DNA of 8,240 bases from Desulfobulbus sp. GTDB lineage: Bacteria > Desulfobacterota > Desulfobulbia > Desulfobulbales > Desulfobulbaceae. Made by a program: the position numbers and the translations under genes. Shown piece after piece: positions 1 through 7,233 of this stretch. Location: assembly GCA_028684915.1 (NCBI GenBank), contig JAQUEZ010000263.1, forward strand, positions 1 to 8,240, written 5' to 3'. Numbering within the stretch: the stretch's first letter is position 1; every line of letters begins with the position of its first letter. The notes beneath the pieces are model-generated. The model was not told the origin of the DNA, did no database searches, and saw only the letters and a program-made list of their open reading frames with translations.

Positions 1-71
1 TGACTGTCAAACTGAACCGAGCCTGTTTCAAAACTGCTAGAAGCGAGGGGAAAAGGCAGGTCAACTACAAC

Positions 72-99
72 AAAAAAGCCTGACCGGGACTGGCCAGGC
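72..99 (-). terminator. Rho-independent terminator after the PilZ-Sir2 unit
   Basis: On the minus strand GCCTGGCC (99-92) pairs with GGTCAGGC (85-78). This gives an 8-bp stem with one G-U pair and a 6-base loop, followed at once by six T residues (77-72). It lies about 125 bases after the Sir2 stop codon and has the textbook form of an intrinsic terminator. The rest of 1-222 shows no convincing gene. Confidence 0.85.
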
Positions 100-222
100 A
101 ACGGTCATGGAATGTTCAAAACGTGGGTAGAAAGAAACAACGCATAAATTATGATTTGAGTAATATACTGCACAACCGAGGCAAAGGCAAGCCCTCTACT
201 TGAGAGCTGTCAAGCAAATACT

Positions 223-1005
223 TCACTGCCTGCCACAGAAATCAACCAATCGAGGCAGGGTTTGACACACATCGCCGGGAAAAAACCAGTGATCCTGGGC
301 TGAAGATTGGCCGCCACCCTCTTCTTCCAGGACCGAATCCCGATTAAATTCGAAGAGACAGCCACCCCTCTCTCTTACCAGAGAAGGCAAAGCTGCAGCT
401 GGATACACCTGGGCCGAAGTACCGATGACCAAAAGGAGATCACAGTCGCCCACAAATTGGTGAATAGCCTCTAAGTCCCGCACGGGTTCTCCAAACAAGA
501 CCACATTGGGTTTAAGCGGCCTCGTGCAGTACTCACAGAGCGGTATCTCCGCAGCCTGATATTGCTGCGGCTCAACAGCCTGGAGAATGTCGCAGTGGAT
601 ACACTGCAGGTGCTGATGATCGCCGTGGATCTCAAAAACCCGCCGACTACCTGCCTGTTGGTGAAGGTTATCGATATTCTGGGTAACGATCCCGGCCAGC
701 AGCCCGATGGTCTCCATCTCAGCTAAGGCCCTATGGGCAGGATTAGGTTTCTTGCCGACCAAAACCTTGCCTAACGCACGAAACAACTGCCAGGCTTTGG
801 TGGGATTGCGGTGAAAAACATCAAGGGTGGCATACTCCTCAGGAGAATAAATCGACCAAAGCCCACCAGGGCTACGAAAATCTGGAATACCACTGCCTAC
901 CGAGATTCCGGCGCCGGTCAACGCTACCACTTTTCGTGCTCCCCTGACAAGGGCGGCCACTGCATCCCAGGCGTCCTGATCACCCATGGCGACCGTTTTT
1001 TTCAT
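223..1005 (-). CDS. Sir2-family NAD-dependent protein deacylase (sirtuin)
   Basis: A 260-residue sirtuin of normal bacterial length. Sirtuins remove acyl groups from lysines in the cytoplasm, consuming NAD and releasing nicotinamide and O-acyl-ADP-ribose. Family motifs appear in order: GAGISVGSGIPDFR (31-44) for NAD binding, TQNIDNLH (108-115), catalytic His127 in EIHG, a zinc site of two CxxC pairs (Cys135/138 and Cys157/160), LKPNVVLFGE (164-173) and GTSAQVYP (195-202). The Tyr-x-x-Arg pair typical of SIRT5-like desuccinylases is not evident, so ordinary deacetylation is the better guess, but substrates cannot be read from sequence. I start it at the ATG at 1005, which shares one base with the PilZ stop (TGATG), instead of the TTG one codon upstream. 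No strong RBS precedes it, so translation is probably coupled to PilZ. It is last in its unit, ahead of the terminator at 72-99. Confidence 0.95.
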   Translation of the reverse strand: MKKTVAMGDQDAWDAVAALVRGARKVVALTGAGISVGSGIPDFRSPGGLWSIYSPEEYATLDVFHRNPTKAWQLFRALGKVLVGKKPNPAHRALAEMETIGLLAGIVTQNIDNLHQQAGSRRVFEIHGDHQHLQCIHCDILQAVEPQQYQAAEIPLCEYCTRPLKPNVVLFGEPVRDLEAIHQFVGDCDLLLVIGTSAQVYPAAALPSLVRERGGCLFEFNRDSVLEEEGGGQSSAQDHWFFPGDVCQTLPRLVDFCGRQ

Positions 1006-1490
1006 CAATGTAGGTGGATACTGTTGCTCGTCAGTGGCGGTGGCTGTAGCGCATCAATAAAGGCTCCACCGATTCGGCTGCCGTGCTCATAATGGCGAAC
1101 CGTGATAACTCGTTCCAATTCTAGGGTGATCTCGTCCTGTGACCGAAAACAGACGACAAGCCGATCATTAGTCTTCACGGGGACGTCTTCTTCGATGTGC
1201 AGCAGTATGCCACCACTGGATTGGTTGGCGACGACACACTGACGAGCCCGTCCTTTGGGTGTTGAGAGCGCTCGGAAGGTAGCTGGTATGTGGGTGGCCC
1301 TCCGGTAGTCATGACGAAACTCAAGGTCGATTGCAAATATCTCCGTGCAGGGACAATTAACCTTCAGCGAGTGTTTTTGCCCACGAAGCCCGGCAACGGA
1401 AAACGTGCCGACTCTCCCACAGGACTTGCAGCGAATGGTGACTGCCTCCTGGTGGTTTACAAAATATTTCTGCCGTTTTTCTGCGTCCAT
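1005..1490 (-). CDS. PilZ domain protein with N-terminal zinc-ribbon-like segment
   Basis: A 161-residue soluble protein. Cys21, Cys24, Cys47 and Cys49 (CxxC then CxC) form a likely small metal-binding ribbon. A PilZ domain covers about 57-147: the cyclic-di-GMP-binding RxxxR is Arg59-Arg63 (RHDYR), and the second motif is NQSSGG (89-94), matching the D/NxSxxG consensus. Both motifs look intact, so c-di-GMP binding is likely. No output domain is present, so it may act by binding a partner. I recall the ribbon-plus-PilZ layout as common in deltaproteobacterial genomes. An AAGGTGG-like RBS lies six bases before the ATG at 1490. The stop overlaps the Sir2 ATG by one base, so the two are very probably co-transcribed and translationally coupled. 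The partner or pathway is unknown. Confidence 0.88.
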   Translation of the reverse strand: MDAEKRQKYFVNHQEAVTIRCKSCGRVGTFSVAGLRGQKHSLKVNCPCTEIFAIDLEFRHDYRRATHIPATFRALSTPKGRARQCVVANQSSGGILLHIEEDVPVKTNDRLVVCFRSQDEITLELERVITVRHYEHGSRIGGAFIDALQPPPLTSNSIHLH

Positions 1491-1595
1491 GAGAAGCCAC
1501 CTTCATTCTGCTCAGAGGTAAGAGTGTTCCCTTTATTGTCGGCGAAGCCCTGTTTGTATCATTTCCTCAATTTTTACAAAAAATTAAGCTTTTTT

Positions 1596-2474
1596 TCAGT
1601 GGGTTGTTTGGAGAAAAACCTCGGCATAGGCGCGGCGATACGCGGCAATACTGTTGGGGTCTAACCAACGTTCATAGGCCGCCCGATATTGCTCCGTGGG
1701 CCGTTGCTCAAGTAACACCTGGTTAACGCTATCAATTACGTTCTTTCCCCAAGGGGTTTTCGAACAGGCAACACAACTCATCCAGCCGTCGTAATTATGA
1801 AGATTCTCGGACAGGGTAAGGGTGAGGAACTGGTCGCGGATGCCCATCTGTTCTGCCTGATACAAGGCCTCTTCAGGCAGACCGATGAGACCGTCGAGCC
1901 TGCCGAGCATGAGCATCTTAAAAAGATTGTGCGACAGCTCCTGCCCGGTGAATTCCACCAGATTTGCCTGCCCCTGGTGCCGACTGAAAACATCATCCAA
2001 GGTGTTTCCGTAGGAACGGTCCTTGGCTAAGCCAATCATCAAATTACCGTCTGCAAGAACAGCATCAAGGGACACCGTTGTCTTGTTATTGAATTTGGCG
2101 ATGTTATCTTTCTTGATAATAATCACCGGCGGCAGGGTAATAAAGCTGGGCATGGAAAAATACATAAATTCTTCCCGCTCTGGAGTTTTGTACAGGCCGA
2201 CGCTGCACACCTGGTCCCCCTGCTTGAACATGTAAAAATGGCGGGTGATATTGGTGTTGATTTCCTCGTGATTGTAGCCGGGCATGTGTTGTTGGAGGAC
2301 ATGGGTGATGGCATCGCCATAACCCTGCTCCACATTGGGACCGCTCTGAATGAAAAAGGGAGGGAGGACAGCTTCCATCCAGATGAGATTATCTTTTGTC
2401 CAACCCCTTTGCGGGGCAGTAAGCAGAAGCAGACCTATGCATAGGACAAACGCGGACAAAGCAGCTTTAGGCAT
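1596..2474 (-). CDS. Secreted solute-binding-like protein, TIGR02285 type
   Basis: A 292-residue protein with an N-terminal signal peptide: a short basic start, a hydrophobic core at about 5-19, and probable cleavage near Thr-Ala20. The mature part resembles periplasmic type-3 solute-binding proteins. Features typical of the TIGR02285 group are PPFFI (38-42), GYGD (51-54), GDQVCSVGLYKTPERE (86-101), FSMP (106-109) and GLDGLIG-like GRLDGLIG (191-198). Cys90, Cys234 and Cys237 fall in the mature, probably periplasmic, part and could form a disulfide. No ABC permease or ATPase is adjacent, and no kinase or cyclase domain is attached, so it is an orphan binding protein whose ligand cannot be assigned. 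GGAGG (2485-2481) sits six bases before the ATG. It is probably a single-gene unit with a promoter in the 197-base gap upstream. The downstream gap of 105 bases to PilZ contains only a weak A/T-rich hairpin. Confidence 0.82.
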   Translation of the reverse strand: MPKAALSAFVLCIGLLLLTAPQRGWTKDNLIWMEAVLPPFFIQSGPNVEQGYGDAITHVLQQHMPGYNHEEINTNITRHFYMFKQGDQVCSVGLYKTPEREEFMYFSMPSFITLPPVIIIKKDNIAKFNNKTTVSLDAVLADGNLMIGLAKDRSYGNTLDDVFSRHQGQANLVEFTGQELSHNLFKMLMLGRLDGLIGLPEEALYQAEQMGIRDQFLTLTLSENLHNYDGWMSCVACSKTPWGKNVIDSVNQVLLEQRPTEQYRAAYERWLDPNSIAAYRRAYAEVFLQTTH

Positions 2475-2561
2475 CTATTTCCTCCGGTGAGACAGTAAAT
2501 CGGATTGGCCGATCGAGATCCGTCAAAGCGAAAATCCTATTAACGGTATCGAATCCCATTC

Positions 2562-2590
2562 CTGTAACGAATGCACAAAGTGGCTGTCAA
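2562..2590 (-). promoter_or_regulatory. Candidate sigma-70 promoter for the solute-binding-like gene
   Basis: On the minus strand a perfect TTGACA (2590-2585) lies about 90 bases upstream of the start codon at 2474. After an 18-base spacer the -10 candidate is TACAGG, which matches TATAAT at only three positions. The -35 is good and the -10 is poor, so this is a tentative call. Its position at the head of a separate gene with its own RBS is reasonable. Confidence 0.35.
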
Positions 2591-2671
2591 GAAAGATTTT
2601 TCAATTACAGAATCTTGTTTTCCCAAGGCCTTCAAGAAATTCGACCAGGTGAGGAACATTTTCAGCGAGTC

Positions 2672-3835
2672 CTACAAGGCCTTGCCTGAGGTGGCGACAT
2701 GGGACTCGTGCAAGGTCTCCTGCTGGACGGCAACCAATTGCTGATCAAGGGTACCACGGTTAAAAAAGAGACGAGTCAAAAGACCGATGTAGGCTATCAC
2801 AGCCAGTGCGGCAACGGAGGGAATAAAATAGCCCAAAGGGCAGAGGATGAGCACGGTTAACCAATGCAGGAGGATTACCGGCCGGGAATGGAGCTTAAGC
2901 GGGAAATCGCCGTGACGGCTGATAACGGCCAGCCCGCTCAGATTCCATCCATAAAGCGCGGTGAAAGCATGGAGGCGCAACAGGGGGACACTGTGATCCG
3001 GGGTGTAATAACTGGAAAAAGAAAGGAGGATATAGGCAATGCCGGTGATGGAGGTCACGAGAAGAAAAAGAATACCGGAGGAGAGAAAGGCTTTCTGCTG
3101 CAACGGCATCCCCTCATACCAGTAAAGGTAAAAAATGAGGGATACGGTGAAAAACAAAATGAGGGAGATGGCAACCTGGGAGCTGAACATCCCCGCGAGG
3201 ATAAAGATAAAAAAGATGATCACCCCTAGATTGATGATCCAGAAGGCTGCCTCCTTCAATAACGAGGTCAGCCGCAGGGACTCTTGCTTCATCAGGCTGA
3301 AGATCACCGACATCGAGATCAAAGAAAGAGGAAAGGAAAAGCCGAGGAAAAAAGTATCAAGCTTGAGCTTTTCAATGGTAAACCATTTCAGGTAGACCGA
3401 ATTGAGGATGACCGGACTGGAAAAACACAACCCCAGGGTCAGGCAAAGCAGTGCCGCCTGATGAAATTTGCGCGGGACAGCTTCGTGAAAAGAAAAGAGG
3501 CCGCGAGGAAAACCGCTGCCGAAATGGTCGATCCGCACCTGATTCACCAGATACGCCAAGACCAAGGGGATCAACATCGCCGGAATATACCACTCAAAAA
3601 ATGCGGAGAAGGCAAAGGCCAGGGCCAACACGACAAACCATTGGCCACGGCGTGAAAGCTCTTTCTGCTCTTCGGTGAAATAGATCAGCAGAGTACCGCC
3701 GCTGCAGAGGTTGAACAGAAAAACATGCAGCCGCTCGAAATTAAGCACCGATGGTGGGATAAGATGGTGGAGAAAGCCGCAGGACAAGGCTGCGGCCATC
3801 ATGACCAGCAATAGGGTTTTCAGTTTCCAACTCAC
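2672..3835 (-). CDS. Uncharacterised polytopic membrane protein (about 11-12 helices)
   Basis: I do not recognise the family. From the GTG at 3835 the protein has 387 residues and about 11-12 hydrophobic segments, so it is an integral inner-membrane protein with a short hydrophilic C-terminus. Two RLHxF motifs stand out, RLHVF (35-39) and RLHAF (287-291). Each begins a hydrophobic segment, with the second followed by YGWNLSG. The spacing and the membrane-embedded His recall heme or metal-binding membrane proteins such as NnrS, but the NnrS signature itself is not visible, so no function is assigned. GGAG (3849-3846) precedes the GTG by ten bases. An upstream ATG at 3964 would overlap the preceding gene by about 97 bases in another frame and has no comparable support. 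It lies 32 bases after the SRPBCC-oxidoreductase gene and is probably the last gene of that operon. Confidence 0.75.
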   Translation of the reverse strand: MSWKLKTLLLVMMAAALSCGFLHHLIPPSVLNFERLHVFLFNLCSGGTLLIYFTEEQKELSRRGQWFVVLALAFAFSAFFEWYIPAMLIPLVLAYLVNQVRIDHFGSGFPRGLFSFHEAVPRKFHQAALLCLTLGLCFSSPVILNSVYLKWFTIEKLKLDTFFLGFSFPLSLISMSVIFSLMKQESLRLTSLLKEAAFWIINLGVIIFFIFILAGMFSSQVAISLILFFTVSLIFYLYWYEGMPLQQKAFLSSGILFLLVTSITGIAYILLSFSSYYTPDHSVPLLRLHAFTALYGWNLSGLAVISRHGDFPLKLHSRPVILLHWLTVLILCPLGYFIPSVAALAVIAYIGLLTRLFFNRGTLDQQLVAVQQETLHESHVATSGKAL

Positions 3836-3867
3836 GGGTAGAATACTCCAGGTGGGGATCGGGACGT

Positions 3868-5244
3868 TTACGACCGACCAAGCAATTGGCGCAAAGCCGG
3901 TTCCAACGAAGCCTGGCGAAAAACATAACCGGACTGCTGCAGTTTGTCGGTGGCAACCCGGCACCCGCCCAACAGGACCTCGGATGCCATTTGGCCGTAG
4001 ATAGTTTTCAGCAATCCGGCAGGAACAGCCGGTAGGAGGGGACGACGGACAACTCTGGCCAAGGCCTGCATCAGCTCGCCGTTGGTGACCGGCTCGGGCG
4101 CGGCGATATTCACCGGTCCCTCCAGCTGTTCACAGCTCAGGGTATGGAGAACGGCCCCGACCATATCGTTGATACCGATCCAGCTGATGTACTGATCACC
4201 CTTGCCGAAACCGCGAGAGAAGCCAATTGCCGAGGTCGAGAGTAATCGCTGCAGCGCACCGCCCTGGGGGCTGAGCACTACGCCAATACGCATAAACACG
4301 GTCCGGATTCCGGCGTCCTCGGCTGGACGGGCGGAATGTTCCCACAGCGCACAGACATCGGAGATGAAGTCCGCGCCAACGCGATCCTCCTCACGCATGC
4401 AGCAGTCAAGGCAGTTGCCGTAAAAGCCCACAGCCGAGGCGCTGAGAAAAACCTTGGGTTTCACCACCTGCGCCGCGAGGGTCTTGGCAATGAGCCCGGT
4501 GCCCTGCACCCGACTATCAATCACCCGTTTCTTTTTCTCCTGGGTCCACCTGCCCTCGCCGATATTATCCCCGGCCAGATGGATAACCGCATCAAAGGGC
4601 GGCAACCCCTCAAGGTTGAGCTCTCCCTTGGTCGGGTTCCAGTAGATCTCATTACCTCCGGGAGCTGGCGTTCGCCGCACCAAGGTCCAGACCTCATGGC
4701 CACCGGTGGTCAACAGCGGCCGCAGGGCTGAGCCGAGCACACCGCTGGCTCCGGTAATCAGTATCCTCAGCGGTGTGCGGCTGCAGCTCTGATGGAGAAA
4801 GATATCATCACGAAGGGTGGCATGCCGATAGCGAAATACGCGTTCCAGGGTCTTTTTCACCTGGTTATCGGCAAATCCGGGCAATAATCCCTGCCCCGGG
4901 AGGGCATAAGCGATCTCGTCTTCCAAAAGCGCTCCGTGTGGAGTGTCTGCAAAACGATGGGTGTGGGTCCAGGAGGCAAAGGGTCCACGCTCTTGAATAT
5001 CGCGAAACATGACGCCCGGCACATTTTCGATATGGCGCGCATGCCAGCGGTAGGGAATAGGTCCGGCGTGCAGCCTGAGCTCGACTTGGCCGCCCGGATC
5101 AAGAGAACCGGTCCGTTGTATGACTTGGGTGTTTTCCCAGGGCGGAATCAACCGCTCCAGGGCCCTCGGCCGACTGTGCCAATCGTAAAGTTCACGGGCG
5201 GTGCAGGGGAAATGGGAGGCAAAACAAAAACGTCCTTTGCTCAC
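3868..5244 (-). CDS. SRPBCC domain fused to TIGR01777-family NAD(P)-dependent oxidoreductase
   Basis: A 458-residue two-domain protein. Residues 5-150 form an SRPBCC (START-like, ligand-cavity) domain, with RALERLIPPW (27-36), RGPFASWTHTHRF (86-98) and FRYRHATLRDD (137-147). Residues 159-458 are an extended short-chain dehydrogenase/epimerase domain of the TIGR01777 (YfcH-like) group: the nucleotide-binding GASGVLG (165-171), HLAGDNI (222-228), WTQEKKKRVIDSR (233-245) and SASAVGFYG (268-276). There is no lysine four residues after Tyr275, so the canonical YxxxK is absent. Substrate and product are not established for the family. Some members of this fusion type carry an old 'cell division inhibitor' label, which I do not adopt. 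It starts with GTG at 5244 after a strong GGAGGAGG-like RBS inside the end of the preceding gene, overlapping its stop by four bases (GTGA). The fusion is a known arrangement, so it is unlikely to be an artefact. Confidence 0.9.
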   Translation of the reverse strand: MSKGRFCFASHFPCTARELYDWHSRPRALERLIPPWENTQVIQRTGSLDPGGQVELRLHAGPIPYRWHARHIENVPGVMFRDIQERGPFASWTHTHRFADTPHGALLEDEIAYALPGQGLLPGFADNQVKKTLERVFRYRHATLRDDIFLHQSCSRTPLRILITGASGVLGSALRPLLTTGGHEVWTLVRRTPAPGGNEIYWNPTKGELNLEGLPPFDAVIHLAGDNIGEGRWTQEKKKRVIDSRVQGTGLIAKTLAAQVVKPKVFLSASAVGFYGNCLDCCMREEDRVGADFISDVCALWEHSARPAEDAGIRTVFMRIGVVLSPQGGALQRLLSTSAIGFSRGFGKGDQYISWIGINDMVGAVLHTLSCEQLEGPVNIAAPEPVTNGELMQALARVVRRPLLPAVPAGLLKTIYGQMASEVLLGGCRVATDKLQQSGYVFRQASLEPALRQLLGRS

Positions 5245-6152
5245 CGCCCCTCCTCCCGAACAAGATCTTTCAACGCCACCTTCAGGTCCGGGTAGGTAAA
5301 CAGATACCCGCTCTCGGTCAGTGCCCGAGGCAAAACCTTCTGCCCCTGCAGGAGCGAACGGCCAAACTCACCCAAAACCGTTTTCATGATAAAAGCCGGG
5401 GTGGGCAAAAATGCAGGTCGGTGATAGGCCGCACCCAACTGGTGGGCAAACTCTTTCTGCCGTACCGGCTGGGGAGCGGTAAAGTTAAACGGCCCCCGAC
5501 ACTCCTCTGCACTGAGGAGAAAAACAATGGCGCCAACCAAATCTTCCAGATGAATCCAGGGAAACCACTGCTTGCCGCTCCCGATCGGCCCACCCAAACC
5601 CAGTTGAAACGGCAGCTTCATCGTGGCCAGGGCACCTCCACCCTTGCCGAGAACAACACCGAAACGCATCAACACCACCCGGGCGCCCTTTTCGCTGGCC
5701 CGTTGAGCCTCGGCTTCCCAATCACGACAGACCTGGCTAAGAAAATCCTCACCAGCGACGTTGGCCTCGGTTTTTTCCTCCTCGCCCCCGTCCCCGTAAT
5801 AGCCTGCTGCCGAAGTACTCAGCAACACCGCCTCGGTCTCGCTCGGCAAGGCGGCAACAAGGTTGCGAGTGGTGAGAATGCGGCTGTCATAAATCGATTT
5901 TTTGTATTTCTCGGTCCAGAGATTAAACACCGAGCGACCAGTGAGATTGATCAACGCCTCCTGTTCCGCCACATGACGCTGCCAGTCACCTGGACAGGTG
6001 GTATCGGCGGCAACATAGGTGAGGTGATCGTGGGCCGGTAGGCGACACTGACGACTGCTGCCGACAACCGTCACCTCGTGGCCAATCTCCAACAAACGTC
6101 TGGTCACTGCCGCGCCGACAAAACCGGTTCCACCGGTGATCAAGATCTTCAT
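5241..6152 (-). CDS. TIGR01777-family NAD(P)-dependent epimerase/oxidoreductase (YfcH-like)
   Basis: A 303-residue cytoplasmic protein of full family length. It has an N-terminal Rossmann fold with GGTGFVG (7-13), then NLTGRSVFN (69-77), WTEKYKKSIYDSR (79-91), the STSAAGYYG active-site region (112-120), LMRFGVVLGKGGGAL (161-175) and WFPWIHLEDL (196-205). These are the hallmarks of the TIGR01777 group of extended SDR enzymes, whose reaction is largely unassigned. As in the downstream paralogue, no YxxxK lysine is visible after the Tyr pair. It is the first gene of a three-gene operon and shares a four-base stop-start overlap with the SRPBCC fusion, which points to coupled translation of the two paralogues. 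The tandem pair may form a heteromer or act on related substrates; that is inference. Confidence 0.9.
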   Translation of the reverse strand: MKILITGGTGFVGAAVTRRLLEIGHEVTVVGSSRQCRLPAHDHLTYVAADTTCPGDWQRHVAEQEALINLTGRSVFNLWTEKYKKSIYDSRILTTRNLVAALPSETEAVLLSTSAAGYYGDGGEEEKTEANVAGEDFLSQVCRDWEAEAQRASEKGARVVLMRFGVVLGKGGGALATMKLPFQLGLGGPIGSGKQWFPWIHLEDLVGAIVFLLSAEECRGPFNFTAPQPVRQKEFAHQLGAAYHRPAFLPTPAFIMKTVLGEFGRSLLQGQKVLPRALTESGYLFTYPDLKVALKDLVREEGR

Positions 6153-6157
6153 AGGGT

Positions 6158-6163
6158 CCTCCT
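6158..6163 (-). promoter_or_regulatory. Strong ribosome binding site for the first TIGR01777 gene
   Basis: AGGAGG on the minus strand lies five bases before the ATG at 6152. It fixes that start and marks the head of the three-gene operon. No convincing -35/-10 pair could be picked between it and the repeat element at 6195-6360. Confidence 0.8.
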
Positions 6164-6194
6164 GTGGGAAAAGGCTCCAGAAAAAACAATCAGC

Positions 6195-6360
6195 ATTGAT
6201 GGCGGCATAAAAACTTCGATCTACTGCGTCGCAGCGTTTTTCCCGACACGCGACATACCTGCTGAATGCCTTCGCGCCGAAAAAACACTACTCCCTGTAT
6301 ATCTGTGTTTTTACTAATCCATCTCTTAGATGTGTGATGGACTTTTTACGAGTCTATCAA
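6195..6360 (+). repeat. MITE-like intergenic repeat, copy A
   Basis: This element of about 165 bases matches, in inverted orientation, the element at 7806-7971. In the central 105 bases (6210-6314 against 7951-7847) 81 positions agree without gaps by hand count. The left end TTGATGGCGGCATAAAAAC and the right end, read in reverse complement as TTGATAGACTCGTAAAAAG, form an imperfect terminal inverted repeat. A third, internal copy of the motif is GTTTTTACTAATCCATC (6307-6323). The right end is itself a hairpin: TGATGGACT (6335-6343) pairs with AGTCTATCA (6351-6359), with one G-T pair. No transposase is encoded. It fills most of the 263-base gap between the RMD1-like gene and the first TIGR01777 gene. 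The short open frame through it is a by-product of the repeat. Confidence 0.75.
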
Positions 6361-6415
6361 CATTGTTTTTTATTTAATAAACATTCTGGATAGGGAGGCA
6401 ACGTGAACCCAACCC

Positions 6416-7201
6416 CTACTTCACGAAAAATAGACCGATCTCTATGGCAATCAGGATGATGATGATCCACTCAAGCATACTTGAATGGCTGTGCTTCTGT
6501 TCATCGGCCATCATCTCCAGCAGTTCCTGAATGACCTCCAAACGACTTTTCAGCACCGTGGCCCGGGGGGCAATCTCCAGATAACGGGAAAGCGCGAGGT
6601 AATAATGTTCAAGCTCCGGATATTCCCAGATAAATTCAGGCGTATCCAGCAAGTTGAATTGCAAAATGATATGCGATTTTTCCAGGTAAACCCGTCCACG
6701 TTCCCGGGCCAGCTTCGTGCGTGACAGAGCAATGGTCCCCTTTTTTGCCAGGGTCTCGGGGATATATTTGGTTTTTTTGATGGTTTCCTCGATCGAGGAT
6801 TCAAAAAAGGCCAACTTGGTGGACTGGGCCAGGGCGTGGCTCAAGGAGAGACAGGTCAACTCGGAAAGCTCATCCAAATCAATCAGGTCGTTGCGGATTT
6901 TCACCCCTTCACCGGGGCAGATCTGATAGGCCAGATCTTCCTCAACATAGGTTTCCAGTGGGTTGACTGCATACTTGAGCAGCTGATCGACCAACCGTTT
7001 TTCCGATTCATAATCGTACTCAAAAAAAACACAGACCCCATAATCAAAAAGAAAGGCGCGGACCCCTTCATCCGGATTCAGGGAAATGACGTTGCGGATT
7101 CGGGCGGCGTGTGTCTGCCGGGAGAGATGCTCATAAAGAGCACTAAAGTGAAAACGTTCAGCAATACAAAGGGCGCGAATGGTACTCATGGTTGGTTGCA
7201 T
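6416..7201 (-). CDS. RMD1/DUF155-family protein with C-terminal membrane anchor
   Basis: A 261-residue protein of the RMD1/DUF155 family, which is shared by bacteria and eukaryotes, where yeast Rmd1 and mitochondrial relatives belong. The family core covers about 47-225, with FLFDYGVCVFF (50-60), SHALAQSTKLAFFE (121-134), ERGRVYLEK (167-175), PEFIWEYPELEHYY (188-201) and LEVIQELLEMM (221-231). A single hydrophobic helix at about 243-260 ends the protein (C-terminal FFVK), so it is probably a tail-anchored membrane protein with the main domain in the cytoplasm. The biochemical role of bacterial members is unknown to me. Start: ATG at 7201, or the ATG at 7189 (fifth codon); neither has a good RBS. 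It begins 32 bases after the four-cysteine membrane protein and is probably co-transcribed with it. Confidence 0.85.
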   Translation of the reverse strand: MQPTMSTIRALCIAERFHFSALYEHLSRQTHAARIRNVISLNPDEGVRAFLFDYGVCVFFEYDYESEKRLVDQLLKYAVNPLETYVEEDLAYQICPGEGVKIRNDLIDLDELSELTCLSLSHALAQSTKLAFFESSIEETIKKTKYIPETLAKKGTIALSRTKLARERGRVYLEKSHIILQFNLLDTPEFIWEYPELEHYYLALSRYLEIAPRATVLKSRLEVIQELLEMMADEQKHSHSSMLEWIIIILIAIEIGLFFVK

Positions 7202-7233
7202 TCAGGCACAAAAGGCCGGAGGCGAAGAATACT

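Noticed and set aside
1577..1596. A-run/T-run hairpin just after the solute-binding-like gene as a terminator
   Set aside because: It consists of A-T pairs only with no GC stem, so it is too weak to call.
2593..2616. AAGATT...AATCTT inverted repeat downstream of the polytopic membrane gene as a terminator
   Set aside because: The stem is only six A/T-rich pairs, with no proper T-tract on the minus strand.
2623..2684. Two copies of CAAGGCCTT (2624-2632 and 2675-2683), one in a 10-base palindrome at the end of the membrane gene
   Set aside because: Short, partly inside coding sequence, and not repeated elsewhere in the window; probably chance.
5421..6041. Long plus-strand open frame opposite the first TIGR01777 gene
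   Set aside because: It is antisense to a gene with intact family motifs and has no recognisable protein features or RBS.
6364..6383. A/T-rich inverted repeat after the RMD1-like gene as a terminator
   Set aside because: Broken by mismatches and lacks GC pairs; could be ordinary A/T-rich spacer DNA.
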